Source: Basidiobolus meristosporus CBS 931.73 (lineage: Eukaryota; Basidiobolomycota; Basidiobolomycetes; Basidiobolales; Basidiobolaceae). From it: 64,000 nucleotides of DNA. Shown here piece after piece: positions 35,826 through 46,706 of this stretch (positions within the stretch are counted from its first letter, which is position 1; each line of letters begins with the position of its first letter). The translations under genes and the position numbers were made by a program. The stretch lies in assembly GCA_002104905.1 (NCBI GenBank), contig MCFE01000097.1:108650-172649 (forward strand), written 5' to 3'. The notes under the pieces are model-generated. The model was not told where the DNA came from. It saw only the letters and a program-made list of their open reading frames with translations, and searched no databases.

Positions 35826-38800
35826 ATGAGATTTCAGGAAATCCACATTGAATATTTACAAAATTTAGAGAACATTTCTATCATTCACAATACTTCATGC
35901 ATAAACTTGCTCACTGTCATTGACTTGAGGACAGAAGCATCAGTGGTGATAGCTATTTCAGACATGTCCGACTCTGACGTTGTCACGCTTTACGAGTCCA
36001 ATCTCCTGGAATGCTTGGAAGTTCACAAAGGATTTCTGCATCGGACCGATCTATCCAATTCAGTTGCCAAGCGTAGAAGGTTAGACAGCGATTTGGTGGA
36101 TACAAGCAAGGAGCCTGTCCAGATCGCCTCCTGGCCACTCAAATTTGTCCCGGACTTGACAACAGTTGTTATTCAAGAAGTAGCTCCTTGTAATTATGTA
36201 TCTAAAACCTTCGAAAATTGCCTGCACATTGGGATGTTCGAGATTCTCCTGAATGTTGACGAAACGAAGTGGAATACTTGGTTGTCCACTTTAGGTAGCT
36301 CCTGTGAAGCACTTACTGTACCCGTAGATTTTATTTGTACAGCCAATGGGGAAAATGAAACCCTTGTTTTATATTATACAGATCGGTCTTCTCAAACACA
36401 TGCGCCACTATTAGAGAAACGCATTAGTATAGAGCTTAAGGAAGAGTCGATACTACCCACAGTCCTGCAGGAGGCTGTCAAAGGAGAGCGTTTGGAACTA
36501 CGGATTTCCTTCAGTGTGGACCTCGCGAACTTCAAGGCTGCCCTTTTGTTCAGTCTCTACTTACCCGCTTCTTTGGCGGCTTCAAATAAGTGCCTTCCAC
36601 CTGATATTACAGAGATCCTCAAAAGGCTTCTTTGTAAGAATATTCCATTTTCAGAAACCGAGATTGAAGATACACTTACCTTGTACTCCTACATCCAATC
36701 TTGCAAGAAAAAACACACACAAGAAGGTACGCTGGACACGGATTTGCTGGAGGAACTCAAAGTCACCCTCTACCCATTTCAAGAGCGATCAATCCTGTGG
36801 TTGCTTCAGCGAGAGGGGATTTTTTCTCTTGCTCATGCGATGAAAAGAATCCCTGTCTGGTGGAAAGAAGCACACAATGAAGTCGGTTCGACTCCTTTTC
36901 AGTTCAACGTCTTAACAGGTAGAATTACCAACGATATGTCCTGGGAAGATCAGCACACGGTTTATGCGCCAAGGGGAGGAATCTTGGCTGAGGAGATGGG
37001 GCTGGGAAAATCAATCGAGCTGCTGGCTTTGCATATACTGCATCGGCCTTCAACACAGGAGTTACCAGAGCTCAATAAATTGGCCGAATCCAGGAAGCTC
37101 CTGCCATCCACAGCAACGCTTATCGTCACACCACCAACTATCTCACATCAGTGGATTGCTGAAATTCAAACACACGCCCCTTCTTTACGATGCATTTTAT
37201 TCGAAAAGGATAAGATCCCCACAGAGGAGTTGAGTCAATACGATATCGTAGTAATCAGTTTCGATATCTTGAGCAGGCAGCTTTACCATGCTCAAGAGAC
37301 CTCGTCAAGGTCCCGTAGGTTCCCTAGCAAATACAAGTATTCGGTCAGCCAACTGATACAGATTCTCTGGTGGAGGGTAGTGGTTGATGAGGTCCAGATT
37401 GTCGAATCTCTATCCAGCCGCGCTGCAGAGATGTTGTACCACATACCAAGGATCAACAGCTGGGTGGTTAGCGGGACACCCATCAAGCATAGCCGGAATG
37501 ATTTGATTGTGTTGTTGCGGTTTTTAGGGGTCGAGCCGTTTTCTAGTCACTCGTCGCTATGGAAAACTCTTATGGCAGCCGAGAATTTCGAGCATTTCAT
37601 AGTCCTATTCAGTAGTATAATGCAGCGTACGCTCAAATCACAAATCCAATCTGAGCTCTCGATACCTACCCAGCACACGGACTCGGTTCTTTTGGAGTTT
37701 TCGGATGTTGAGCAGTACTTTTATGAGAGTCTACAGAACTCGTGTGTTGATGAGTTGATCTGGGCCACAACAGTTGAGGAAAAGAAGGCAAAGATGAGAG
37801 AGTGGCTTTACAGATTGAGGCAAACTTGCTGTCACCCCCAAGTCGGCTCCAGGAATAGAAAAGTCTTGGGCGGAACTTTAAGGTCTATCAGTGAGGTACT
37901 GGATTTCATGCTCCAACAAGCCAGAGCGAATTCGCAATCCTTAAATCGAGGGTACATCACGGTCAAGATTAGACGGGCCCAAATCCTTGAAGCGGAAGGA
38001 AAGCTTGAAGATGCACAGCATCTCTACCACGCGGCCTTGAAGGATACTCAAAGCCAGATGGAGATCCTGCGCAAAGAAATGACTGTTTTGACTACAGTTC
38101 CATCCTCCGAAAATGACCAGGCAAATCCAAAATCAACGCAATCACACACAAATGGCCTTCGCGAGGATAGTCACGACGATAATTTTGAGAGCTCACCCCC
38201 AGACTTGCAAAACGAGAGAGAGGATCTGAAGAACGTAAAGCTGTGGCTGCATTTATGGCGAGAAATCGAGCATAGACTTTTCTTTTTCTTGGGGTCGATA
38301 CATTTTAAGTTGGAAAATGAAGCAGAGGAAGCTTCTTATTATCAATTGGCGGAGGAATGCCGGGCAGAGCTATTGAAGCCGCTTTCTCTAGGGTTTCAGT
38401 TGGAGCGGGAAAGGTTCAACAGATTCCTAAACAACATTGACTTCGATCTTTCTACCCCGTCGCCGATTGTTAGCAGTGAATTTACCGGCGGTATCCTTTC
38501 TCATGATCTGCTGGAGCGTATTGAAAATGTGACTGCTGTCCTGAATAGCCAGAATGTGTTGCTAAAAGCTTGTCATGATGCCATTATGAAAATTCTAGTT
38601 TCTAACTTATGGGACGCCAATGAAAATGATGCTAACGGCGAGGAGTTCCAACAATCCCAAGTTCTCCAAGAGGAGGTGGATATATACCAAGATGTGTTCA
38701 CGAGAATCATTCGTGATCGTCGGCACCTAGTTCAGGGAGTTACCTTTGGGTCCAGAGAGTCGGAGATCAAGGCAGGCTTAGAGATATCAGATGCAGCGGC

Positions 38801-40055
38801 CGCGTTTCGAAAACAACATGTCAGGCCACTTGGTCACGAGAATCTGAAGAGCCACCTATCAGAACTCAAACAGATTCTCAACAAGCTCAACATACAAAAA
38901 GAGGAGATTGTCATAGTAGAACACGAATTCCGACGACTCTCCAAGGTGGTGGAGGAATTGTCGGTGATACTGCAACTGTACGAAAGAGAGATTGCCATGT
39001 TTCGTAGATTGTATAATAGCCGTATAGAGTACTATCGCCAGCTACAGAAAATATCGGATGATGTTGTTGAACTACATTGTAGCGATTTCAGCAAAGAATT
39101 GGAGTCATGTAAAGAGAGCGAGCACAGGCTTCAATCCGAGCTTGTGCGGACAGAGGGAAAGCTCAGGTACTTGCTCCATTTGAAAGAAACGACTGGAGAC
39201 GAAAAACAACAGGAGCAAGAGAGATTGTGCCTGATCTGCCAAATGAACTTTGACACGGGGATGATCACATCATGCGGACATATTTACTGCCTGGATTGCT
39301 CGAAAAAATGGTTCCATCAACACTCTAAATGCCCTACATGTAATTCGGTTGTAGAGCGCAGCCATCTGAATAATGTATGTTTCATACCGAAAAACATGGA
39401 GCCACGAGAAAGCCCTGCCTCGAATGAATCTCTGTTGCAGAAGATTAGGCATGTTCATGTTGAAGGGAGCTTTGGAACCAAGATCGACATGCTGATTAGA
39501 CATATCAAGTATATCCGCAAATGTGACCAAGAGGCAGATCGTCCCACTTCGAAAGTAATCATATTCTCTCAATGGGACTCGGTTTTGAACGTAATAGGTG
39601 TTGGCTTAGAGAGAAATGATATCCAATATGTACGACTGGCAGGAAAAGATAAGAACCATACTGCTGTAAAGTTTTCTAACGAAAACAGCATTCAAGTGAT
39701 CCTTTTGAATGCCAAAAGTCAATCCAGCGGGCTGACTCTGATTGCAGCAAATCATGTTTTGTTCTGTGAGCCAATAGTCAATCCTGGGTTGGAATTGCAA
39801 GCTATAAATCGAGTCCACCGAATTGGACAGACTAGAGAAACATACGTCTACTGGTATATCGTGCGTAATACCATCGAAGAAAAGATTTATGAATTGTATC
39901 GGAAGAAGTCCTCGGGTTTTAATGAGCGTTTAAACGATATATCCACTTCAGATATCCAACGTACGCTTCTAGATAAAAGAAGAACCGGATTGGGAGAGAT
40001 CGTTTGTGACGACGATTTGAACTATTTTCTTGACACTTTGGGCATCAGTCTTTGA
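35826..40055 (+). CDS. SHPRH/IRC20-type SNF2 helicase with RING E3 ligase domain, 1,409 aa
   Basis: A single 4.2-kb exon. The SNF2 ATPase begins near residue 320 (VTLYPFQERSILWLLQREG). The Walker A motif is EEMGLGKSIELL (about residue 390). The DEAH-box equivalent reads VVVDEVQIVES (about 522) and is followed by SWVVSGTPIKHSRNDL. A long helical insertion (about 700-1130) separates the two ATPase lobes and contains a RING finger at 1134-1176 (CLICQMNFD, ITSCGHIYCLDC, CPTC). The C-terminal helicase lobe has KVIIFSQWDSVLNVI and INRVHRIGQTRETYVYWYIV. This insertion of a RING between ATPase lobes is the SHPRH/Irc20/Rad5-like plan, and the DEVQ form with the long coiled insert fits SHPRH/Irc20 best. 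Members act in nuclear DNA damage tolerance and SUMO/ubiquitin signalling. The first ATG at 35826 was used; a methionine at about residue 47 (SDMSDSDVV) is an alternative start. Confidence 0.93.
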   Translation: MRFQEIHIEYLQNLENISIIHNTSCINLLTVIDLRTEASVVIAISDMSDSDVVTLYESNLLECLEVHKGFLHRTDLSNSVAKRRRLDSDLVDTSKEPVQIASWPLKFVPDLTTVVIQEVAPCNYVSKTFENCLHIGMFEILLNVDETKWNTWLSTLGSSCEALTVPVDFICTANGENETLVLYYTDRSSQTHAPLLEKRISIELKEESILPTVLQEAVKGERLELRISFSVDLANFKAALLFSLYLPASLAASNKCLPPDITEILKRLLCKNIPFSETEIEDTLTLYSYIQSCKKKHTQEGTLDTDLLEELKVTLYPFQERSILWLLQREGIFSLAHAMKRIPVWWKEAHNEVGSTPFQFNVLTGRITNDMSWEDQHTVYAPRGGILAEEMGLGKSIELLALHILHRPSTQELPELNKLAESRKLLPSTATLIVTPPTISHQWIAEIQTHAPSLRCILFEKDKIPTEELSQYDIVVISFDILSRQLYHAQETSSRSRRFPSKYKYSVSQLIQILWWRVVVDEVQIVESLSSRAAEMLYHIPRINSWVVSGTPIKHSRNDLIVLLRFLGVEPFSSHSSLWKTLMAAENFEHFIVLFSSIMQRTLKSQIQSELSIPTQHTDSVLLEFSDVEQYFYESLQNSCVDELIWATTVEEKKAKMREWLYRLRQTCCHPQVGSRNRKVLGGTLRSISEVLDFMLQQARANSQSLNRGYITVKIRRAQILEAEGKLEDAQHLYHAALKDTQSQMEILRKEMTVLTTVPSSENDQANPKSTQSHTNGLREDSHDDNFESSPPDLQNEREDLKNVKLWLHLWREIEHRLFFFLGSIHFKLENEAEEASYYQLAEECRAELLKPLSLGFQLERERFNRFLNNIDFDLSTPSPIVSSEFTGGILSHDLLERIENVTAVLNSQNVLLKACHDAIMKILVSNLWDANENDANGEEFQQSQVLQEEVDIYQDVFTRIIRDRRHLVQGVTFGSRESEIKAGLEISDAAAAFRKQHVRPLGHENLKSHLSELKQILNKLNIQKEEIVIVEHEFRRLSKVVEELSVILQLYEREIAMFRRLYNSRIEYYRQLQKISDDVVELHCSDFSKELESCKESEHRLQSELVRTEGKLRYLLHLKETTGDEKQQEQERLCLICQMNFDTGMITSCGHIYCLDCSKKWFHQHSKCPTCNSVVERSHLNNVCFIPKNMEPRESPASNESLLQKIRHVHVEGSFGTKIDMLIRHIKYIRKCDQEADRPTSKVIIFSQWDSVLNVIGVGLERNDIQYVRLAGKDKNHTAVKFSNENSIQVILLNAKSQSSGLTLIAANHVLFCEPIVNPGLELQAINRVHRIGQTRETYVYWYIVRNTIEEKIYELYRKKSSGFNERLNDISTSDIQRTLLDKRRTGLGEIVCDDDLNYFLDTLGISL

Positions 40056-40564
40056 ACATTGACTACCTGAATCCACGTAGTATTGTTTGTTATACAACAA
40101 CTACATCCCCGACAGAATAAACAAACTTTGCTCATAACTTTGGCAGACATGGTCATGGCATATTGCTATTTTAGGAAATAGTCGTCTCTGCAAGATAAAG
40201 ATTTGGCGATGCATGTCTTTGATAGAAATGGCAAGGGCTATATAAAAGAAGCACCTTGCTGTGCAACAAATGGCCGTCACATAATGGGGACTAGTGAAGA
40301 TGGCTATTTACCACCAAGGAAAATGTATGGAAGCAGACGCATCCTTTGTGGAGCTGTAATTTGTTCAAGTCAAAATACCGAGACATCTCATTGATTCAGC
40401 AAGTAGTGGGATTTATTTTGGTAGTTATTCAGTAGCCATATAAATATTTTAAATAATCGCATTTCGCCCAATTGGGACCTTTGGACACAAAGGCTGGACA
40501 TACATAATAGAGTACATAATGTTGATCAACATGCTTATGACAGGGGCTAATCAGAATTGCGCTT
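40056..40564. other. Intergenic, no gene seen
   Basis: This 509-base convergent gap has no gene-like frame. Gene density drops from here to the telomere. Confidence 0.5.
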
Positions 40565-41344
40565 CTAACAGAACTGGATAGTATAATCGCCGGAGCATGT
40601 GAAAGTTGATGAAGAGTCATCGTACGCGTAGCTGTAGCAATCAGGACAGGCATCCTTGAATATTTTTGAGTAGGATGATGGCCCGCAAGTCTGTGGAGTG
40701 CTGTGTGCACCAGAGCAACAAAGCTCAGGAGTGCCAAGCGCAACGCACCCGGAGTTGCACCCGATAACTCTTCCTGTAGAATCCTTCTTTTGTAGCTCTG
40801 GTGGGCAGACTAGATTGATGTCATTTTTGATGGAAGGGGAGGTACATGTGTAAGCGGTCCCATTCTCAGATTTGGAATGAGGCTGAATAGTTATAGGAAG
40901 GTTGTAGCCGTCCACCAACGATATATCGTAAAAATCAAGGTTGCTATGACCGTTGAACTTAAATTCCGCTAGAGATGCTGGAGGCTGCCCAGTCGCCTTC
41001 CCGCAATATTCTTGACCAGATCCACAGTCTCCTGTAAGACAGGCTGTATTGGATGTTGTATTCTTAGCGCCAAAGTTACAATCAGTACGGCCCCAGAAGC
41101 GGCCCTGCCAGCCTGCTTCTACCGAGAGGACATGCGAGTTGCCAGCTGGTAAAAGACCGCCATTAGCTGGTAGTGAGGGCTCAGACGTTGTGGTCAAAGC
41201 AGCTAGCCATATATTGTGGGTGCAGCGGTTGACGAACGTAATGGCATGAGACCCTGGGGCAGTTTCAGCTAGCTCCACAGGTGCCAAGCTAACGGTATAG
41301 GCCGAGGCAAGCAGGTAAGCAACGATTTGGGAGAAATACACCAT
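40565..41344 (-). CDS. Secreted thaumatin-like protein, 259 aa
   Basis: Signal peptide at the N-terminus (MVYFSQIVAYLLASAYTVSL). The mature chain is a complete thaumatin-family domain with 16 cysteines, the number that makes eight disulfides. Landmarks: ITFVNRCTHNIWLAAL at the start, WQGRFWGRTDCNF (signature region), TACLTGDCGSGQEYC, FYDISLVDGYNLPITIQP, then GCNSGCVALGTPELCCSG, CPDCYSYAYDD and FTCSGDYTIQFC. The acidic-cleft positions (Arg in GRTDC, Glu in LAEFKF, Asp in FYDISLVDG) are present. Fungal members are extracellular and some have beta-glucanase activity on cell walls; activity here is inferred only. It has no introns. It is the first of several secreted or membrane proteins in the gene-poor subtelomeric zone. 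Confidence 0.93.
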   Translation of the reverse strand: MVYFSQIVAYLLASAYTVSLAPVELAETAPGSHAITFVNRCTHNIWLAALTTTSEPSLPANGGLLPAGNSHVLSVEAGWQGRFWGRTDCNFGAKNTTSNTACLTGDCGSGQEYCGKATGQPPASLAEFKFNGHSNLDFYDISLVDGYNLPITIQPHSKSENGTAYTCTSPSIKNDINLVCPPELQKKDSTGRVIGCNSGCVALGTPELCCSGAHSTPQTCGPSSYSKIFKDACPDCYSYAYDDSSSTFTCSGDYTIQFC

Positions 41345-41396
41345 TTTATAAAGCAGCGGAGATTGGTAGTTGCATATTCTGGAGACAAGCAGGGTA

Positions 41397-41405
41397 CTTA
41401 TATAT
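41397..41405 (-). promoter_or_regulatory. TATA box of the thaumatin-like gene
   Basis: On the minus strand ATATATAAG lies about 55-60 bases upstream of the ATG at 41344, the same spacing as for the other TATA boxes in this window. Confidence 0.5.
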
Positions 41406-44200
41406 GCATGCGTCGTTAGTGTTGTTAGGGGAATTTCGATATTCCTCTACGCTCACCATCCTGTGTATGAGACCAGAGTACTAAACACTGCAAGATTGTC
41501 GACTCTATATTACAAGCATGAAAGTTATTTCTATTTGGTGTTTATCCATCTAAAAATATGCCTTCTCAAGCGGATCATACCTAGCGTACTTCTTTACTCC
41601 AACGCTATTTGGCATCAGCTTAAACCTCATTTAGCAACATGGTAACCTGAGGAGTGGACCTACCATTTATAGGTACAATCATTGACAATGATATCAACTA
41701 GCCTGGGGCATGAAGATCCAAGAGATGTAAAAATACTAAAATTAATGTTTCACTAAAAACACTAGATGATCGGCCGTTCTTGGGACGCAATATACCAATT
41801 TTCCATATTAGGGTGGAAATGAGGACGCTACTTATGTGAACTGTTGATAAAGTAGCGATGCAATGGTTTCTTGAGAACCTGTCTTTGTGATGTTACCAAT
41901 CGGGCACGCCAGGGTCTGATCCAGATGGCGATGATTAGTTTCCTAAATTTAACGGTAATCTGCAGCATTCTAGTACTCGGCGTAGGGTAAATTAATCTGT
42001 TGGTAGGGAAGCATTGGAACTGCTACGTTTGTGACAAAGAGTTCCTTCAGAGCTCAACATATCGTCGCATCCTGATTCTCTTCCGTTAGATGATGGGCTT
42101 CATTTATTAGTAAGTATGCCACACCATAGACTGGCCATTGAAATCAGTCATTTTTTACATACCTAGCAGTATATATTAAAGCGTGATTTAAGCTTTACAC
42201 TGGCGTTATGCTTACCATGTTGCTGCGAATATCTGACCGAAAACCTTATCTGGATGACCAAATTTGGTAGAATCTAATATCGGAATACTATATTGTTTCA
42301 TTTTATTTACTTGAAGGTGGGGTTGATTATCAGACAGCATTAGTAAAGTTTACTAAGAGCAATGTAGTGGCTCGATTAACCAATGGTCTAAAGACGACCC
42401 TTGCTTATACGGCGAATAATAATGATTTCGGATGATTGTAAATTCAATCCTGCAGTACACGATAAACGAAGAGCATTTTTTATTAGTTGCATCTAGGCTT
42501 CTGATAGTCTTGGAAAATTCTATCGTTTCAAAATTTCATCATACACAGCTAAATTAATTATTAATTATGAAATCACCACATTTTCCATCCCACCTCAACT
42601 TAGTAGCTTGGTGGATATAACATTACTGAGTGGTCTGGCCTTGATTTATACCGCTAAAACTCGAATGGACATTTGTGAGTAGAATTAATATTTACACCAC
42701 TACTCACTAACTCTATTATGAAACAGCTTGAAAAGTCGTAAATGTAAAGTATAGATAAGAGCATGAAGGGTCAGACTTTGCAGAATTGATAAAACCCCTG
42801 GCGATGCCAAAACACTGGTCAAACTTAATTTGATTTTTGGCCAAAAATGTTTGCTTCTTTTCTGCTTGATGACTACTTGTAGTCTAATCTGATTGCTATC
42901 GGGTATGGTTACTATTAACTCAAAGTGCGGTCTAAAGGAGCTTTTAGATACCTGGAGCACACCTCCACTAACCCATAAAATTGCTGAAGTCCTGAAAAAA
43001 CATGATTGCTCACATAGACTTATGATTTGTTGCAAGCTTTAGGAGGGTATCGGAGGAGACTTGGTGTGCCGGTAAGTTTGCATGACACTCACTTGCAGCT
43101 TGTTTGAGGTAAAAAAAAGCACTGACACTCTTGGGGGTCAAAATTGTATTATTAAAGCTGTGGAAGATGCCAGATACCCAAGTACAGTGCTTGGGGCATT
43201 TTGCCAAGTTTGAAGTCTTGATTAATCCTGAAGATTTAGCAATTATGACACAAATCAAACAATACGTCATAAATTCATAATTCAGCAATCAATTAAGAAA
43301 CTTCAGATGTATGGGCATTTCTACAGATTCTATGGCAGCTCTATTCAAAGTCAGCTGCAACTTGAAAGTGACTTTGATTTATAGAAAAGTGCAATTGCTA
43401 CTTTGAAGTTGAATAATTCGCAATATAGTTTGCATACTTCAAGACTAACTTCAGATTACTAATACACAGTTTGGAAACTTGAACAACATGTATCTGAAGT
43501 AATTACTTGACTTCCATAATATATGGAGTATAAGTGTATCTTGTAACTCCTCGGATTAGGTAATGAAATAATATACTTATAAGAAATTTTAACAAAACTG
43601 ATGATAAGTATACTTTGCAAAGAGCCTAAAGCCCAAGTACATGAAAATAATGGAGAATTGGCTACAAAATCATTTTGTTGACTTTTGCCAATTGCTTAAT
43701 AATTCTCAAAAAACGTTGGAAACGCATTCCATACAACAGGGTAGTGCGTCAAATAAATAACATGTCAGTGACTGTTGCTTTAAAGCTTGGCTACTGTAAA
43801 ATTTAACTTGTGAAACTGGTAATTTCCTGATTGCTGGTGTTCCTACATTGCCATTCCAGGCTTACGAGCAGGCTATATATACTAGAATACTCAATATAAC
43901 CCCAAACACGGCGATCTTGAAAGATACAACATCAATGTATGTCGGATTGTAACTGACTTCAGCATCTTGTGCTGAGGTTGTACATCGGGTGTTTTTCTGG
44001 GCGAATGAGACAATCGTATTGGGATACTAATTCTAATACTACATGACTTTTGTTGGAAATATTTCGTGAGGAATATTCCCTACTATACCGACTAATCGTG
44101 GGTCAACTTCGACAGTGGTTCAAGGAATCAGAGATTGGGTTGGAGTATGAACTACGAATCTCCAACAATTTCCCCATCTGATCTTAATTCAATGGGCTCT

Positions 44201-44220
44201 GGGTTTGGGTTAGGGTTAGG
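44201..44220 (+). repeat. Short interstitial telomere-like tract
   Basis: GGGTTTGGGTTAGGGTTAGG lies 38 bases beyond the stop of the catalase-like gene and about 19.6 kb from the chromosome end, in the same orientation as the true telomere. It is too short to exclude chance. Confidence 0.5.
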
Positions 44221-44257
44221 AACAACTGTGTTTATTGATTTTCTGGAAGTTCTTGTT

Positions 44258-45307
44258 TCATGGCTCTTGCCTGGGTACAGAGTTCATCCCATTCCTAACA
44301 CGACTAATGCGCTCGTAGACTATCTTGCGAGTGCGATTTAGCGAACCCAGAGGCCGGTGCTCTGGTAGCGAGTGCCAGGGATTGAAAGAGAGAGTCTCAC
44401 CAAGTTTGTTCAGCTCGGTTGTATCGAAATCCTGCTTAGGGATCACGATGGTGGCCACTTCATGGAATGGTGCCTGCTCCTGATCCCATTCGTTCATTGA
44501 GTCTTCGACGCTCATGCCATCAGTGGTTCTGGGTTGCACCATGAACTTCATGGTGACATCACCCTGCTGGAGAGTTGTGCGCATCGCCTCCCGCAGGAAA
44601 TTTGGGCCCGGATGGTCCGGCATATGGTCGACTACATCCGAACTGGGCTTGACGGAGAACTTGACAGCCTGTCTATCGGGACCAACCCCTAGCTGATAGG
44701 GGACGGCTGAGTAATACTGCGTCTGCAGTGGGTTGGATATCTTCCCGAGGTTAAGCTCTCTGGCAAGTAGGGTGCCCTTTAGTCCAAGCGTGAAGGGAAT
44801 GGTCAGTTTGGTCAGCAGATTGCCGCTTGCTTTCTGAATCAATGACAGATAAGTATGGGGATCGTTTAGCAAGAATACAGGGTGGTTGATCATGATGAAA
44901 TCCTGCGATGTGGCATCTCGATCGGTTTCCAAAAGCTTTTGTCCAGGGACGCCAAGCAACTTGATGGCCATTCCACGGCCATCATTGTGGTCATCAGATT
45001 GATTAGGGTCTCCAGAGCCATTCGAAAACCGAATCAGAGCTTGATAGACCTTACCAGGGATAAACACCCCTTTAGCCAATCCATCCGGGATTGACTGGTT
45101 GACTCGAAATTCTGCCTTTACGCAGCCAGTTGCCTTCGCGTGTACATCACGGAGAGCATTACCAGCTTGGTATTGTTCTCGGATGGTCTTTTCAATATGG
45201 TCGGCAATTTGTGTCGTGAGAGTAGCCTCGTCTGGATACAGCTTCTCGCCTAGACCCTCGTCTATTGTGGGAAAGGGTACATCATCCGTCTTGGTAGTAT
45301 TGTCCAT
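44258..45307 (-). CDS. Catalase-superfamily haem protein (catalase-like, short form), 349 aa
   Basis: A single-exon gene of the catalase-related family. The distal haem histidine region reads ALRDVHAKATGCVKAEF (His56), followed by VYQALIRFSNGSGDPN, DGRGMAIKLLG and DFIMINHPVFLLNDP, which is the order in the short catalase-like proteins (y4iL/SrpA-like and allene-oxide-synthase-type branches). At 349 residues it lacks the roughly 150 C-terminal residues of true catalases. The proximal region (FNPWHSLPEHRPLGSLNRTR) keeps the Arg-rich PLGSLNR motif. It probably acts as a peroxidase on organic or fatty-acid hydroperoxides; substrate unknown. No signal peptide. Intronless in an intron-rich genome, and family members are common in bacteria, so transfer is possible but not shown. 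Confidence 0.88.
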   Translation of the reverse strand: MDNTTKTDDVPFPTIDEGLGEKLYPDEATLTTQIADHIEKTIREQYQAGNALRDVHAKATGCVKAEFRVNQSIPDGLAKGVFIPGKVYQALIRFSNGSGDPNQSDDHNDGRGMAIKLLGVPGQKLLETDRDATSQDFIMINHPVFLLNDPHTYLSLIQKASGNLLTKLTIPFTLGLKGTLLARELNLGKISNPLQTQYYSAVPYQLGVGPDRQAVKFSVKPSSDVVDHMPDHPGPNFLREAMRTTLQQGDVTMKFMVQPRTTDGMSVEDSMNEWDQEQAPFHEVATIVIPKQDFDTTELNKLGETLSFNPWHSLPEHRPLGSLNRTRKIVYERISRVRNGMNSVPRQEP

Positions 45308-46331
45308 GGCGCTTAATTGTCGATCTAGAATAGGTTGCGAGAAGAGGTTCTTCTCCAGGGAAGGTAGGATGTGAGTTTATAACTCGATCAGTAAAGTGGC
45401 CCGAGTTAGTCGTTAGCCCAATTAGAAACCACCAGGCTAGACTCAGTATACCAAAAATCAGTAGTCGTATGGCCACTAACCCGAGCCACAAACATACTTA
45501 AAACCTTGACAGCACTTTATGTTACGTGTCCATGTAGCAGATTGTTCAGAGGATCCATTCTGACAAACTGGTCGTTGATTTGACAAATGTTGGCCTACGT
45601 AACGCGTATTTTATTATAACATACTACTTCTACCGATGAATGGCTGGTGTTTGCGGGGGGTTATTGATTTGCACTCAACATGAAACATGGCTAAGCACCT
45701 TGATAAGTCATTGATACACATGCTGATATGCTGATTGCAAACGTGCACCCACTTCTACTATGTCGTGTCTCTATTGGCTTTATATTTCCACAGGCTTTAC
45801 CCTAATTGGTACGAAGTAGGAATATTGTCCGATTTGCTCGGATTGATCTCAGCTATTCTGCTTAGTTACATTTATTACTACACATCTAGATACGTAGAAA
45901 TACTCTTCAATTGATCCATTAGTGAATAACCTGGGGAAACTCAATTGCTGTGAGAAGAAACGGATTAAACTACCCAAATGCTCACCTGACCTGCGTCCAT
46001 CTTCCGGTGACGTAATAGAATTTGCAGACGGACAAGATATAAATGATCTGGTAGTGGGAATTACCATATACAAGGATTAAGAAAATAAGGAAAGAGTGAG
46101 GAAGCCAGCTAAATCTGGTTTCTATCTTGGAATCCAGATGACACATATCCACGCTCCTGATGGCATCGTGATAAATGTCGTGCAAAATCCGTGCTACCTC
46201 TTGGCAATTTATCATATGGTAGTACGCCAGTGTTGAATTCATCGATATAAACCCCTATATGACCTTCAAACCACAAAAAGTATTCAATTGTAATCACGTT
46301 TGGCTTTGCCTACCCAACAGTACAGTTTTCC
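45308..46331. other. Intergenic, no gene seen
   Basis: This 1.0-kb gap lies between divergent genes. It is AT-rich with only short frames of no recognisable content. Confidence 0.5.
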
Positions 46332-46706
46332 ATGGAGGATATCACTCTCGTTATCCTGATTATCGCATTTGGCATTCCGTCATGCGCACTGGTCATTCTG
46401 TTATATTGTAAAAGTAAGCTCCATATTAAACTATTCATTCTGGTCATATGCTCATTATATATAGGTAAAGTGCAGAAACTGCCAGAACGCCCACAAATTC
46501 GCTGGCGTACCGTTCCTAACGAACGGAGTGAGACGCTTCCTGCATATGTTCCTTCCTCGATTGATTCTACCATTATCGAGCTGCCACCACCAACCTATCA
46601 CGATTGTAACGTTGGTTCACATCATGGTCACTGCCATACCTTTGATCATTTTGGGGGCCATAGCCATGGCGATTTTGGTGGGTGTTCTGGGGGAGGGGAT
46701 AGTTAG
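46332..46706 (+). CDS. Small single-pass membrane protein with PPxY motif and His/Gly-rich tail, about 100-124 aa
   Basis: One N-terminal membrane segment (LVILIIAFGIPSCALVILLY) is followed by a probable intron (46413-46465, GTAAGC..TATATAG, frame kept whether spliced or not). The cytosolic part contains LPAYVP and PPPTYHD; the latter is a PPxY motif, the docking site for WW domains of Nedd4/Rsp5-type ubiquitin ligases. The tail is His/Gly-rich (GSHHGHCHTFDHFGGHSHGD), which could bind metal. The layout is like small fungal membrane adaptors. No family is recognised. Whether the intron is removed decides whether the hydrophobic stretch HIKLFILVICSLYIG is translated as a second membrane segment. 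Confidence 0.62.
   Translation: MEDITLVILIIAFGIPSCALVILLYCKSKLHIKLFILVICSLYIGKVQKLPERPQIRWRTVPNERSETLPAYVPSSIDSTIIELPPPTYHDCNVGSHHGHCHTFDHFGGHSHGDFGGCSGGGDS

Larger units (their letters stand above)
41345..44257. other. 2.9-kb AT-rich subtelomeric gap, possible decayed repeat
   Basis: No intact gene. Two overlapping minus-strand frames (43010-43288, 92 codons; 42700-43035, 111 codons) in different phases could be the remains of a broken coding sequence, but neither shows a known domain. The stretch 43300-43560 is rich in short repeats of ACTTGAAG/TTGAAGT type. The segment ends with a short interstitial telomere-like tract (listed separately). Confidence 0.4.

Noticed and set aside
42700-43288. 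Overlapping minus-strand frames as a transposase relic
   Set aside because: No transposase motif is recognisable. Described only as possible decay within the AT-rich gap.
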